Origin: Spirosoma utsteinense
GTDB lineage: Bacteria > Bacteroidota > Bacteroidia > Cytophagales > Spirosomataceae
Reading direction: 5' to 3'
NCBI RefSeq assembly: GCF_014282275.1
Contig: NZ_VFIA01000044.1
Location: forward strand, 1-39,788
DNA: 39,788 bases
A program made the translations under genes and the position numbers. This document shows, piece by piece, positions 15,896 through 24,234 of this stretch. The notes under the pieces are model-generated. The model did no database searches and was not told the origin of the DNA. It was given only the letters and a program-made list of their open reading frames with translations. How positions within the stretch are numbered: the first letter of the stretch is position 1; each line of letters begins with the position of its first letter.

Positions 15896-16597
15896 TCAGA
15901 ACTGAATCAGCAGGTTCCGGCGCTCCTGTTGCATCGTTAGCGGCTCCGTTACAAAGCGGGCATTCAGCCCCAGCCGTTTACACATTCCCATCCAGACCGC
16001 TTCGGGTATAATCAGGAACCCGTTCTTTTTGCGTACCTCGTAGTAGGACGAGAACCGCAGGCGGAACAACAGCTTCAGCATGGACAGGAGTTGTCCCTGC
16101 CGTAATGACCGCCCCATAATACTGAGTATGTCTTTCAGCATACTTTCCTCCACGATCAGATCACAGATCAGCGCTTTGGCACCGGGGGCGGCTACTTTTT
16201 TGATTGCGGCCAGTAACGTTTCAACTTCGGCCGCATTACGGTAGTACTGTACCACGCTCATGACGACAATGATATCGAACTGTTGTCCGGCCACCGGGCT
16301 GAAGTTCAAATAATCGTCGGCAGACAGGGTGTGGAAATGAACGTTCGGATGGTGTGCGTGCTTGGCCCGGGCTATGGCGTTGTATCGTTCGGAGATGTCC
16401 AGACCGTGGATTTCGGCTACCCGGTTGTGCCAGGCATCTTCCAGATTACCCGGCCCCGAACCAATATCGAGTACGGTACGGGCCATCGATAAGGGGATAA
16501 ACTGTTCAACCCGGGCCAGAAAATAAGCGTAGTTGGCTGACATCGAGTCGTCGAATTCATTTTCTTTCTGCCAGAAGTCGAGCCAGGTCGCTGTCAT
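15896..16597 (-). CDS. Class I SAM-dependent methyltransferase (233 aa)
   Basis: Motif I VLDIGSGPG (42-50), an acidic ribose-binding Asp67 in GLDIS and a motif-IV-like FDIIVVMSVVQYY define a Rossmann methyltransferase. The N-terminal FWQKENEFDDSMSANYAYFL and the C-terminal helical part do not reveal the substrate. It is the last gene of the four-gene GT2-deacetylase-GT87-methyltransferase row, 48 bp after GT87, so methylation of a sugar or lipid-linked glycan is a reasonable inference. Cytoplasmic. Confidence 0.85.
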   Translation of the reverse strand: MTATWLDFWQKENEFDDSMSANYAYFLARVEQFIPLSMARTVLDIGSGPGNLEDAWHNRVAEIHGLDISERYNAIARAKHAHHPNVHFHTLSADDYLNFSPVAGQQFDIIVVMSVVQYYRNAAEVETLLAAIKKVAAPGAKALICDLIVEESMLKDILSIMGRSLRQGQLLSMLKLLFRLRFSSYYEVRKKNGFLIIPEAVWMGMCKRLGLNARFVTEPLTMQQERRNLLIQF

Positions 16598-16645
16598 AAG
16601 GTATTGTGTAAGTGAATGGGAAGTTGATTTGTTTGGTCAGTTGCT

Positions 16646-17809
16646 TCACAGGCTGACAACTGCCTGCGGCTGGGGTTTGTCAACGGGGTTCGTCGTGTGC
16701 ATCAGTACCAGTATACGGAACCAGATCAGTACGCAGGGCAGTGCTTTCAAGGCATAAGGCCGGGTAAGCTGATCGCGCAGAAAAGCCGGAAAAAAATCGC
16801 TTGGCGATAAAACGGTCAGGACAAAACAACTTACCAGCAGTACGCGGTCAAGGGTAGTCTGGGGACAGTAGAACCACCAGCATAGCACGCCTGTAACGGC
16901 CGTAATATAGGTCGCCGATTCAGAGACCGGATTGAAGATCACCTGAAATATCAGCACCGACGCCAGCATCAGCATTCGGAACGACCGTTCGCCAAACTTC
17001 CTGATATGGATATACACCGTGCAGAACAGCACGATACCGGCACCAACAATGAGGCTGGTCGGGATATCGGGCGAGATAGACAGGTGAATCAGTTTATGGA
17101 TGGATGTATTGGCCCATTTATCATGGTCCGATTTAATGAGCAACTGCCGGATCCACATTTCATACTGCCAGTACAGTCGGGCGGGGGGCGTAAACAGCAG
17201 CGGCAGCAGCCCCAGCACTACGCCCCAGAAAAGCGTGTACGCTAAAAACCGGACCTTTTGCGGGTATAACAGAAATAAGGCCCCCGCAACGATGCTGTAA
17301 ATTTTGATATCGAACCCTACCACAATGAAGAAAGCGGCCCACAACGGCTGACGCTTTTCGAAACTGATAAAGGCAAACAGGGGAATGGCCGCAATGAGCG
17401 GATTTGTCTGGCTATTGGTCAGGGCCGTCAACATCTCCTGCAACCCAAACCAGTAGAAGAACACCTTTTGCCGATGCGTCAGCGGCATTTTATAAACCGC
17501 TAACACCCACAGGCCCGCAAACAGAAAATGCCATAGAAACAGGCCTACCGAATAAGGCAGCGCGAAAACAGGGGCAAACAAAGCCGCGAAAGTGGGCGCA
17601 TAGTGATAATGATCACTGTATTGGGCTGGATAAACGTCATACAGGCTGACACCGGCAATCAGGTGCTTCAGCGAGTAATAGAATATACTGTAGTTGTTGG
17701 AACCGAATACAAAAACGGTTTTGATACTGGCAATGAGAGCAATGAGACCATAAAGGCCAACAATAAGCCGATAATCGCTGAACAGCGGTTTTCTAAAAAA
17801 TGATACCAT
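16646..17809 (-). CDS. GT87-like polytopic membrane glycosyltransferase (387 aa)
   Basis: About ten hydrophobic segments and the DUF2029/GT87 pattern are seen: a first periplasmic loop with GVSLYDVYPAQ and YHYAPTFAALFAP (about 53-80), and the SQTNPLIA motif (133-140) before a run of membrane segments. GT-C enzymes of this type use polyprenyl-phosphate sugars as donors on the outer face of the inner membrane. It lies 44 bp after the deacetylase gene and 48 bp before the methyltransferase gene. It would be the ArnT-like transfer step in the proposed pathway (inference). Donor and acceptor are unknown. Confidence 0.8.
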   Translation of the reverse strand: MVSFFRKPLFSDYRLIVGLYGLIALIASIKTVFVFGSNNYSIFYYSLKHLIAGVSLYDVYPAQYSDHYHYAPTFAALFAPVFALPYSVGLFLWHFLFAGLWVLAVYKMPLTHRQKVFFYWFGLQEMLTALTNSQTNPLIAAIPLFAFISFEKRQPLWAAFFIVVGFDIKIYSIVAGALFLLYPQKVRFLAYTLFWGVVLGLLPLLFTPPARLYWQYEMWIRQLLIKSDHDKWANTSIHKLIHLSISPDIPTSLIVGAGIVLFCTVYIHIRKFGERSFRMLMLASVLIFQVIFNPVSESATYITAVTGVLCWWFYCPQTTLDRVLLVSCFVLTVLSPSDFFPAFLRDQLTRPYALKALPCVLIWFRILVLMHTTNPVDKPQPQAVVSL

Positions 17810-17853
17810 CAGAGTAGGACATGTAGCGATCAGGAAGGACGATTGAGGCTGGA

Positions 17854-18648
17854 TTAGCCGACAGGCAGTTGTTGAACGAACTCATCCATGGTGCCAAATT
17901 CACCCTGTGGCTTTAAATACCGGAGCAACGCTTCTACCCGGTCGAGCAGCTGGTCGCGGGAGTGTCGGCGAACATAAGCGGGGATGCCGGTATAGGAAGA
18001 TAGATCGGTGAACTCCCACGGATGGACGTAAAGATTCAGGAACCCATCGGCCTGCAGGGTTTGCCGGCATAGCTGTTTGTAGTAGCTGAAGGGAAAGTTT
18101 TTCAGGCTAAGCCAGAACAGCGGCAACCGCAGCGTGGGCGTTACCGACGCGGGCACCTGCCAAACGCCTGACTCGCGAAAAGGGTGCCGGGGCTCACCCC
18201 AATGGTTGTAGCGACCGGGTAGCCAGGTTGGATGCAACGACGAATTATATTGATAACCGGCCTGCTGAACATCGACCGGGTCAACAAAACCCATTCGCGC
18301 CCGCCGGAAACCGGTCACAGGTTTGCCAAGGAGTTTTTCGAGTGCCAGCCGGGAAGACAGTAAATCGGCCGGCTCGAACGTTGTATGGTAAAAGCCGTGC
18401 GACGCTATTTCGTGATGGCGAGCCAGATCCCGAATAAGGTCCGGCTCATGGAGCGCGTAATTTGCCGTGGTAAAAAGCGTCGTTCGGGCACCAACTACGT
18501 CGAAGCGCTCAGCCAGCAGGCGCAGGCCGCGGGTTGAGACGGCAATTTGCTCGCTCAGTGAAATAGCGTGTCCAAATTCGACTGCGGTGTCGAATTCCTC
18601 TACGTCAACGGTGAATAAAATAGTTCTTTTTCGGTCGGGGCTTGCCAT
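17854..18648 (-). CDS. NodB-type polysaccharide deacetylase (264 aa)
   Basis: The NodB homology domain starts at the N-terminus: DVEEFD (15-20) with the catalytic base Asp15, SHGFYH (83-88) with metal ligands His84 and His88, GFRRARMG (113-120) and YVHPWE (207-212) with the late catalytic His209. No signal peptide or membrane segment is present, so it should act in the cytoplasm on a lipid-linked or nucleotide-linked sugar, as ArnD does. Its ATG lies inside the GT2 gene, a 49-nt overlap, which implies translational coupling. Chitin or peptidoglycan deacetylases are less likely because the enzyme is not exported. Confidence 0.88.
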   Translation of the reverse strand: MASPDRKRTILFTVDVEEFDTAVEFGHAISLSEQIAVSTRGLRLLAERFDVVGARTTLFTTANYALHEPDLIRDLARHHEIASHGFYHTTFEPADLLSSRLALEKLLGKPVTGFRRARMGFVDPVDVQQAGYQYNSSLHPTWLPGRYNHWGEPRHPFRESGVWQVPASVTPTLRLPLFWLSLKNFPFSYYKQLCRQTLQADGFLNLYVHPWEFTDLSSYTGIPAYVRRHSRDQLLDRVEALLRYLKPQGEFGTMDEFVQQLPVG

Positions 18649-19598
18649 GTTGTTACGGTCTCCTCAATCTCACTCGTGTCGCCAATAATGTAGGCGGGTC
18701 GGCCTTTTACTTCGACAAATGTTTTACCCAGATACACACCAATGATGCCGATCATAATGAACTGTACCCCGCCGATAAGCGCCATAAGCACAACCAACGT
18801 TGTCCATCCCGATACGGTAGCATTGGTAAAAAAATACTCGTACAACACTTCTGCCCCGAACAGCGTAGCGAACAGCGACATACAAAAGCCGAGCAATACA
18901 GACAGGTACAGGGGGCGGGTAGAAAATGACGTGATGCCCATGGCAGCCAGTTTCAGCATTTTCTGAAACGAATATTTCGAATGGCCCGCATAACGTGCGG
19001 CAGGCTTATACAGCATACGGCACTGCCGGAAGCCAACCCACGAGATAGCCCCACGCAGGAACAGGTCGTTTTCCTTAAATTGATTGATGGTATCGACCAC
19101 CTTACGGTCGAGCAGGCGAAAATCAGCTGCTCCATCTTCAATATCCAGGTTCGAAACAGAGCGCAGCAGGCTGTAGAACGTCTTCGACGTAGTACGCTTG
19201 AACCACGACAGGGACGGATCAGCTTGTCGAATGGTGTAAACAACTTCAAACCCGTCTCGCCATTTCTGGATCAGCGTCGGAATCAGTTCGGGCGGATGCT
19301 GAAGGTCGGCATCGAGGCAGATAACCGCATCGCCACGGGCATTGTCGTAACCCGCCCGCAACGCCATCTGGTGGCCAAAATTACGGGAGAACGACAAAAA
19401 GCGGACAACAGGATAAGCCACGCTCAACTGCCTCAGCACATACCGGGATTGGTCGGTGCTGCCATCGTCGATGATCAGAATCTCATAGTTACCGAAAGGC
19501 TGCATAATGGCCATCAATCGATGAACCAGAACGGGCAGATTCTCCTCTTCGTTGAAAGCGGGCACAATCAAACTGATCATACCCTGGTGCGACTTCAT
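18600..19598 (-). CDS. GT2 polyprenyl-phosphate glycosyltransferase, ArnC/GtrB/DPM1-like (332 aa)
   Basis: The N-terminal GT-A domain has IVPAFNEEENL (11-21), DDGS (44-47) and the DAD metal-binding motif within CLDADLQHPPE (94-104). It is followed by a coupling helix region and two C-terminal membrane segments (about 231-257 and 265-291). This architecture is that of enzymes that move a sugar from a nucleotide to undecaprenyl phosphate at the inner membrane. It is first in the minus-strand operon, and its last 49 nt overlap the deacetylase gene. The sugar is unknown; the neighbouring deacetylase suggests an N-acyl sugar. Confidence 0.9.
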   Translation of the reverse strand: MKSHQGMISLIVPAFNEEENLPVLVHRLMAIMQPFGNYEILIIDDGSTDQSRYVLRQLSVAYPVVRFLSFSRNFGHQMALRAGYDNARGDAVICLDADLQHPPELIPTLIQKWRDGFEVVYTIRQADPSLSWFKRTTSKTFYSLLRSVSNLDIEDGAADFRLLDRKVVDTINQFKENDLFLRGAISWVGFRQCRMLYKPAARYAGHSKYSFQKMLKLAAMGITSFSTRPLYLSVLLGFCMSLFATLFGAEVLYEYFFTNATVSGWTTLVVLMALIGGVQFIMIGIIGVYLGKTFVEVKGRPAYIIGDTSEIEETVTTWQAPTEKELFYSPLT

Positions 19599-19701
19599 AC
19601 GATCTATAGGGACAACGGAGCGTTACGGGCGACTCCCAAATTTTCGGCTAAATTAAGTATATCTACTTAAGCGCGCATTCACCATTGAATTAAAGTTGCC
19701 T

Positions 19702-19709
19702 TAAACTTG
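19702..19709 (+). promoter_or_regulatory. Possible -7 element of the potassium channel gene
   Basis: TAAACTTG differs at one position from TAnnTTTG and lies 11 bp before the ATG. A 7-bp inverted repeat (TTAAGTA-TATC-TACTTAA, 19653-19670) sits in the divergent intergenic space and could be an operator; both calls are weak. Confidence 0.3.
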
Positions 19710-19720
19710 TCCTGTACTGA

Positions 19721-20749
19721 ATGACAACCCGTACGCCCGTGAAAGCAAAACCACTTCATGCTACCCGTGTTCCTCTACCGGATAAGTTGAAAAACAGCGA
19801 TAGTGAACTCGTACATCAGGAAGAGTTACGGCAGGATGTGGGCTTCGGCACCCGGTTTACTGATCCCTACAGCCGGCTTATCAATAAAGACGGCAGTTTC
19901 AACATCAACCGCGTTAACGAGTCGTTCTGGGATCGGCTGAACCTGTATAACCGGCTTATTACCATGAACTGGGTTTATTTTCTGGGCTGGATACTGTTGT
20001 TCTACCTGGCCGAGAATATCCTTTTCGCTACTATATACGTTCTGGCCGGGGCCGAGAACCTGGTCGGCACCAACGATGCCATGTTTCACGGTGCTTTCTG
20101 GAAAGCCTTTTTCTTCAGCGCCCAAACCCTCACCACCGTGGGGTATGGTCATATTGTACCCAATAGTTTTCTGACCAGTGCCATCGCAGCCTTCGAATCG
20201 ATGCTGGGCTTACTCGCTTTTGCGCTCTCGACGGGTTTACTGTACGGTCGGTTCTCGCGACCGGTTGCCCACATACGTTTTTCCAAACAGGCAGTCGTTG
20301 CGCCTTATCTGGATGTCAATGGCTGGATGTTCCGGATCATCAACGAGCGCAGCAATCAGTTAATTGACGTTCAGGTGGAAGTGTCGCTGTCGCGGCTCGA
20401 AACCAAGCCCGACGGAACGCCCTATCGCCGGTACTATGGGCTGAACCTGGAGCGTACCCAGGTTACCTTCTTTCCCAACAACTGGACGCTGGTTCATCCA
20501 ATTACCAGCGAGAGCCCGCTCTACGGTTGTACGGCCGGGGACCTGTCCAGGTCCGACGCCGAGTTTCTGATTCTGGTGCGAGCGACAGACGATACCTTTG
20601 CGCAGGTGGTTCATTGCCGGTATTCGTACCGGTACGACGAGATACAGTGGAACCGTAAATTCGGAATTATGACCAATGAAAATCAGGCCGGTAACATATC
20701 GGTCGATCTGAATAAACTGGATAATACGGAGCCCGCAACGCTCAATTGA
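19721..20749 (+). CDS. Inward-rectifier potassium channel, KirBac type (342 aa)
   Basis: Two membrane helices (about 84-106 and 151-177) flank a pore helix and the selectivity filter TVGYG (139-143). The N-terminal LNLYNRLITMNW slide-helix region and the GRFSRP motif just after the inner helix are typical of Kir channels. The C-terminal ~160 residues form the cytoplasmic immunoglobulin-like gating domain (FSKQAVVAPYLDVNGWMFRIIN onward). The tetramer would conduct potassium across the inner membrane, gated by pH or lipids as in KirBac1.1. The 340-aa length is normal. Neighbours give no functional link; it is divergent from the GT2 operon. Confidence 0.92.
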   Translation: MTTRTPVKAKPLHATRVPLPDKLKNSDSELVHQEELRQDVGFGTRFTDPYSRLINKDGSFNINRVNESFWDRLNLYNRLITMNWVYFLGWILLFYLAENILFATIYVLAGAENLVGTNDAMFHGAFWKAFFFSAQTLTTVGYGHIVPNSFLTSAIAAFESMLGLLAFALSTGLLYGRFSRPVAHIRFSKQAVVAPYLDVNGWMFRIINERSNQLIDVQVEVSLSRLETKPDGTPYRRYYGLNLERTQVTFFPNNWTLVHPITSESPLYGCTAGDLSRSDAEFLILVRATDDTFAQVVHCRYSYRYDEIQWNRKFGIMTNENQAGNISVDLNKLDNTEPATLN

Positions 20750-20836
20750 CCAGCAACCAATCACTGAATAATGGGCCTGTCGTTGTACATTGGCCGTTTA
20801 TTAGGATATTTCAGCTGTCTATTCGTCGTCTGTTCA

Positions 20837-21754
20837 ATGACTTTTCCTCCTTTTCTGAAACCCGGTGATACAGTAGGCGTCGTGTCGCCAGCCAGTTGGT
20901 TTCCCTATGACGAACTGACCGAAGGCCTGCGTATCCTGCGCAACGACTGGCACCTAAACGTCATCGAAGGCGATAGTGTGCGGGCCGTAGATGGACCTTT
21001 TGCCGGTTCCGACGACCTGCGCCGGGCCGATCTGCAACGGTTGTTCGATGATCCGGCCGTACGGGCGGTGTTTACGACACGCGGAGGCTACGGCTGCTAC
21101 CGTATTGCGGACGACCTCGACCTGACGGGCCTGATCGCCAACCCAAAATGGCTGATCGGGTTCAGCGACGTAACCATGCTTCTCAGCCTGCTTTATGTCA
21201 ACGATGTGGGTAGTCTCCACGGGCTTATGCTTCGCCAGTTTGGCCAGCCGAACCGGGCCGAATCACAGGAATCAGTCCGGCAATGGCTATTTGGCGAAAT
21301 CCCGGACCGGTATACTGTAGCGGCCCACCCCTGCAATCGCCCGGGCCAGGCCACAGGACCACTTATAGGCGGTAACCTGACTCTGCTGATCAACTCCATT
21401 GGTACCTCTACCGATGTCGATTTCTCCGGGGCTGTTCTGTTTATCGAGGATATTGACGAAACACTTTTTTCTCTCGACCGGATGATGACGCAGTTACGCC
21501 GATCCGGCCGACTGGCCCAACTGGCGGGACTGGTTGTCGGCCAGTTCACTGATATGCGCAGCAATCCATCATTACCTTTTGGGAAAGATGCGGCTGGTAT
21601 AATCGCCGATGCCGTAGCGGCCTACTCGTATCCAGTGCTTTTTGATTTTCCGGCTGGCCATGTCGAGTATAACCTGGCCCTGCCCATTGGCAGGCGCGTT
21701 GGCATTTCGGTTGGGAAGGAATTCGGAGAAATGCAGTTCGCTACTGATGGGTAA
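20837..21754 (+). CDS. LD-carboxypeptidase, S66 family (305 aa)
   Basis: The ATG at 20837 (MTFPPFLKPGDTVGVVSPAS) matches the usual S66 start; an upstream ATG at 20771 would add a hydrophobic leader. Motifs are RGGYG (82-86), GFSDVT (108-113) with nucleophile Ser110, GGNLTLL (178-184), Glu204 in IEDIDE and His275 in PAGH, completing the Ser-Glu-His triad. S66 enzymes remove the terminal D-Ala from peptidoglycan tetrapeptides in the cytoplasm for murein recycling, and some cleave microcin C7. It lies 87 bp downstream of the channel gene on the same strand. Confidence 0.92.
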   Translation: MTFPPFLKPGDTVGVVSPASWFPYDELTEGLRILRNDWHLNVIEGDSVRAVDGPFAGSDDLRRADLQRLFDDPAVRAVFTTRGGYGCYRIADDLDLTGLIANPKWLIGFSDVTMLLSLLYVNDVGSLHGLMLRQFGQPNRAESQESVRQWLFGEIPDRYTVAAHPCNRPGQATGPLIGGNLTLLINSIGTSTDVDFSGAVLFIEDIDETLFSLDRMMTQLRRSGRLAQLAGLVVGQFTDMRSNPSLPFGKDAAGIIADAVAAYSYPVLFDFPAGHVEYNLALPIGRRVGISVGKEFGEMQFATDG

Positions 21755-21940
21755 CGTCACCGTTTGCCGGCACGGAACGGTGGTACGGCTCTGCCAATGC
21801 GTTTGATGAAGGATTGGCCCTTTACGCCTGTATGTCCGGGCTTGATGCCTGCCGCAAATGGGCTGTTGTGTTGGGGGAGCAGTCTGGTCTGCACACCAGC
21901 CGGGTTTCAATTCTGGTTAGGGAAACGGTGCGTTTACCCG

Positions 21941-22267
21941 TTAGAGCTTGGCCAATTCTTTTTGCTGGCGCTCTCGTATGAACTCTCGCCTTAATTGATA
22001 GAGGTTTATCACCTCATCAATTTCCCGCTCCTGACTAACCAGTGTAGCCATTCGTTCAGCAATAGTCAGGTGATCTGCCTGGGTGAGGAAGGTCTGATGC
22101 TCAACTTCTAATTTCTCGATTGCCTGACTTTCCTGCTTATAATGCTCTTTCCATTCCTGGACATGGCTTCGAAGCAGGTAGAGCCAGTTCGATTCTTCCT
22201 CCGTAGGAGTCGTACCGACTGGTTCAGCACGATCGTTACTTTCTATGTGTGTTGCTAACAGATTCAT
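21941..22267 (-). CDS. Hypothetical coiled-coil protein (108 aa)
   Basis: I do not recognise this gene. It is strongly charged, with few Gly or Pro residues and long helical stretches (about 35-105) rich in Glu, Lys, Arg and Gln with heptad-like Leu spacing, so a coiled coil is likely. The segment EREIDEVINLYQLRREFIRERQQKEL is predicted helical. No signal peptide or membrane segment is seen. It stands between the LD-carboxypeptidase gene (convergent) and an AT-rich intergenic stretch. Codon use looks protein-like, so it is probably real. Confidence 0.6.
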   Translation of the reverse strand: MNLLATHIESNDRAEPVGTTPTEEESNWLYLLRSHVQEWKEHYKQESQAIEKLEVEHQTFLTQADHLTIAERMATLVSQEREIDEVINLYQLRREFIRERQQKELAKL

Positions 22268-22598
22268 TGAGTCGTTGTTATTCCAACTTCACATTATGAA
22301 AACCCTTTTTTTGAAAGCTTACTATAACCGCATATTAAAGGCCTTTCACATGATAGGACTATCAATAAACAAAGAAGTCACAAATAAGCGCCAGTATTTG
22401 CCGAAAACACCCATCATCTCGAAGGTATATTAATTTTACGGTACCTATTTATGAATTACTAAACTTATATACGAAATAGCGATATATACGTACTTAAATA
22501 TTATTACTTTTTTATATTAATTTTTCAGGATTTCCCCTGACTTTATATTCAACTGCTTTTTTTGGTAGACGCAGTCCGGGCCCTGCTCAATACGGCCT
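22268..22598. other. AT-rich intergenic stretch
   Basis: This 331-bp stretch is much richer in A+T than its surroundings, above all at 22436-22560. It holds one doubtful 45-codon frame (22296-22433, plus) and probably the promoter of the minus-strand coiled-coil gene. I saw no clear repeat or terminator. Confidence 0.5.
22296..22433 (+). CDS. Doubtful small basic peptide (45 aa)
   Basis: The frame begins MKTLFLKAYYNRILKAF and is rich in Lys, Arg and aromatic residues. It is divergent from the coiled-coil gene and has no clear promoter or ribosome site. AT-rich DNA readily produces such frames, so this is listed only as a possibility. Confidence 0.2.
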   Translation: MKTLFLKAYYNRILKAFHMIGLSINKEVTNKRQYLPKTPIISKVY

Positions 22599-22961
22599 TC
22601 AGGCAAGCAACAACAGGACGAGGGCAACAATAGCCGGAATGGCCTGCTTTAGAAAAATCGACTTATCGACGGTTACGCCACCATAGACGCCGGCAACGAT
22701 AACGCATCCCAGGAAGAAACCAGCCACGTTCACCTGCCAGACAGCGTCAGTAATCAGCAGCGACCAGATTAGCCCGGCGGCCAGAAAACCGTTGTAAAGC
22801 CCCTGGTTAGCCGCCATAGCTTTCGTTGGCTCGAACAAATCGGCGCGCAGTGACCGGAACGTCTGCCGCCCTTTCGTTGTCCAGGCAAACATTTCGAGCC
22901 ATAAAATATACAGGTGTTCGATGGCCACCAGTGCGATAAAAATCAATGCCAGCAGATGCAT
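22599..22961 (-). CDS. DUF1304 family membrane protein (120 aa)
   Basis: Four hydrophobic segments span most of the protein, and the pattern IALVAIEHLYILWLEMFAW, then a NQGLYNGFLAAGL segment and a late GxYG stretch fit the DUF1304 family of small inner-membrane proteins. The role of the family is unknown. The gene stands alone on the minus strand, with AT-rich DNA downstream and a short promoter region upstream. Confidence 0.8.
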   Translation of the reverse strand: MHLLALIFIALVAIEHLYILWLEMFAWTTKGRQTFRSLRADLFEPTKAMAANQGLYNGFLAAGLIWSLLITDAVWQVNVAGFFLGCVIVAGVYGGVTVDKSIFLKQAIPAIVALVLLLLA

Positions 22962-23212
22962 AGGAGATTGGGTGTTAAGAAGATAGCCGCACTAATGTAC
23001 ACAGCGGTACCGGCCAAACCTATCCATCCGTACCGAAACGATACTCGATTATAAACGTACCATTCACTGAAGACAGCTATGACAATGGTCGATTAGCTAT
23101 GGGCCACTGCATTGATAAACTAGTGAATAGTTTGCTTTTTTTTATTTTTTTAATCTTTGTAGACAGTTAATAATCTTATGCGATTACTTACGCCCCCCTG
23201 ATCGCCCACTAA

Positions 23213-23866
23213 GTAAGACTGACAACCCCGTCAGATTCTTCGCGCGACTTCTCCTATTTCCGCCGGATCAGATCGTCGGTGCCGGATTCGCTGCTGGTGT
23301 TCGTTACCATGCTTGCGCTGATCCCCACCCTGTTTCTCATCCTGATGGCCTTCAAGAATGGGCATACATATGGGATTACTCAGCGGTATTCGGGCTTTTC
23401 ATTTCCGTACTCAGTGATTATTGTCGCTATGATGTTGCATCAGTTGCTCCGGACGCCCGTAGCCATCCGGGCCATTCTACTGGCAGTTCTCTTGATCCAA
23501 TCATATTTTGTGGCCCGGCTGCTTCATCACATCTATGAAGACCGGGATGTGAAGTACACCTATTTCTCAACCCCTCGCCTACCGAATCCGCACCAGTTTG
23601 CGGCCGAACGTATCATGGAAAACTACACGCCGGGCGATACGGTGCTGTATCCGTCGGTACGACTTTTTGCGCACGACGAGGTTGAAAAAACGTTCTCGCC
23701 TTATTCTATTCAGGAGGCTCAGCTAACAAATCTGTACCTCCCGAAAGACGCCGACTATATCCAGCGCATGGATACGACAGAAGTCAATAAAATCAGGCTG
23801 GTTAAAGGAAAATCCGGGCAGACGATTACACTATTCGATTTTAAAGGAAAGACGTATCGGTACTAG
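23213..23866 (+). pseudogene. 5'-truncated GT39/ArnT-like membrane glycosyltransferase fragment
   Basis: The open frame starts after a stop at 23210-23212 and has no ATG in its first part; the first GTG is at 23279. The encoded residues upstream of that GTG (RDFSYFRRIRSS) still read like protein. Three hydrophobic segments and a soluble tail resemble the last third of a GT-C glycosyltransferase, including the phrase QRYSGFSFPYSV typical of the final periplasmic loops. Full-length members have about 500 residues, so about 300 are missing. I read this as a decayed or recombined remnant; a short functional protein from the GTG is less likely. Confidence 0.6.
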
Positions 23867-24234
23867 TCTACTGTGCATAGGGTCCATGAAATGCAGTCAT
23901 GGCTGCGATACCTGACTAACACCCTGACGAAATCCACTACGCTAAGCGTTGTACTTTTCCGATATGCAGGTTACAACCTTATTGCTCTTTTTGCTACCTT
24001 TGTTAAACAATGGCGGTGCCCGATGCAAGGCCATTGTTTATTTCAATAGCTTCCTGGTGCAGTTTGGTCCCCCCTGATTCTCCTTCCTGACACATCGCGT
24101 GTCGTCCCTGTCACAAGTACCTCGTGGCAGCCTTACTTGTCTGTTTCCTATTTTACACTTATTCAGCGGCACCCCTGGTCACGTTTCGTGCGTGCTACCT
24201 GGGTGCGCATCCTGGCATATGCCGTCTCTGTATC
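23867..24234 (+). promoter_or_regulatory. Leader region of the SulP gene with -7 element and hairpin
   Basis: This 368-bp stretch holds an exact -7 element (TACCTTTG, 23995-24002) about 230 bp before the SulP start. Right after it is an 11-bp perfect hairpin (TAAACAATGGC at 24004-24014 and GCCATTGTTTA at 24030-24040). The hairpin would lie at the 5' end of a long untranslated leader, where it could stabilise or attenuate the mRNA. The rest holds nothing I recognise. Confidence 0.5.

Noticed and set aside
20771..20836. N-terminal signal peptide on the LD-carboxypeptidase
   Set aside because: An upstream ATG gives a hydrophobic leader, but family members start at the PPFLKPGD segment and act in the cytoplasm, so the ATG at 20837 is preferred.
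21755..21940. Possible small gene or tRNA-like fold after the LD-carboxypeptidase gene
   Set aside because: A stretch reminiscent of a T-arm (GGGTTTCAATTCTGG) is present, but no acceptor stem, D-arm or anticodon arm can be formed, and the open frames on both strands look random.
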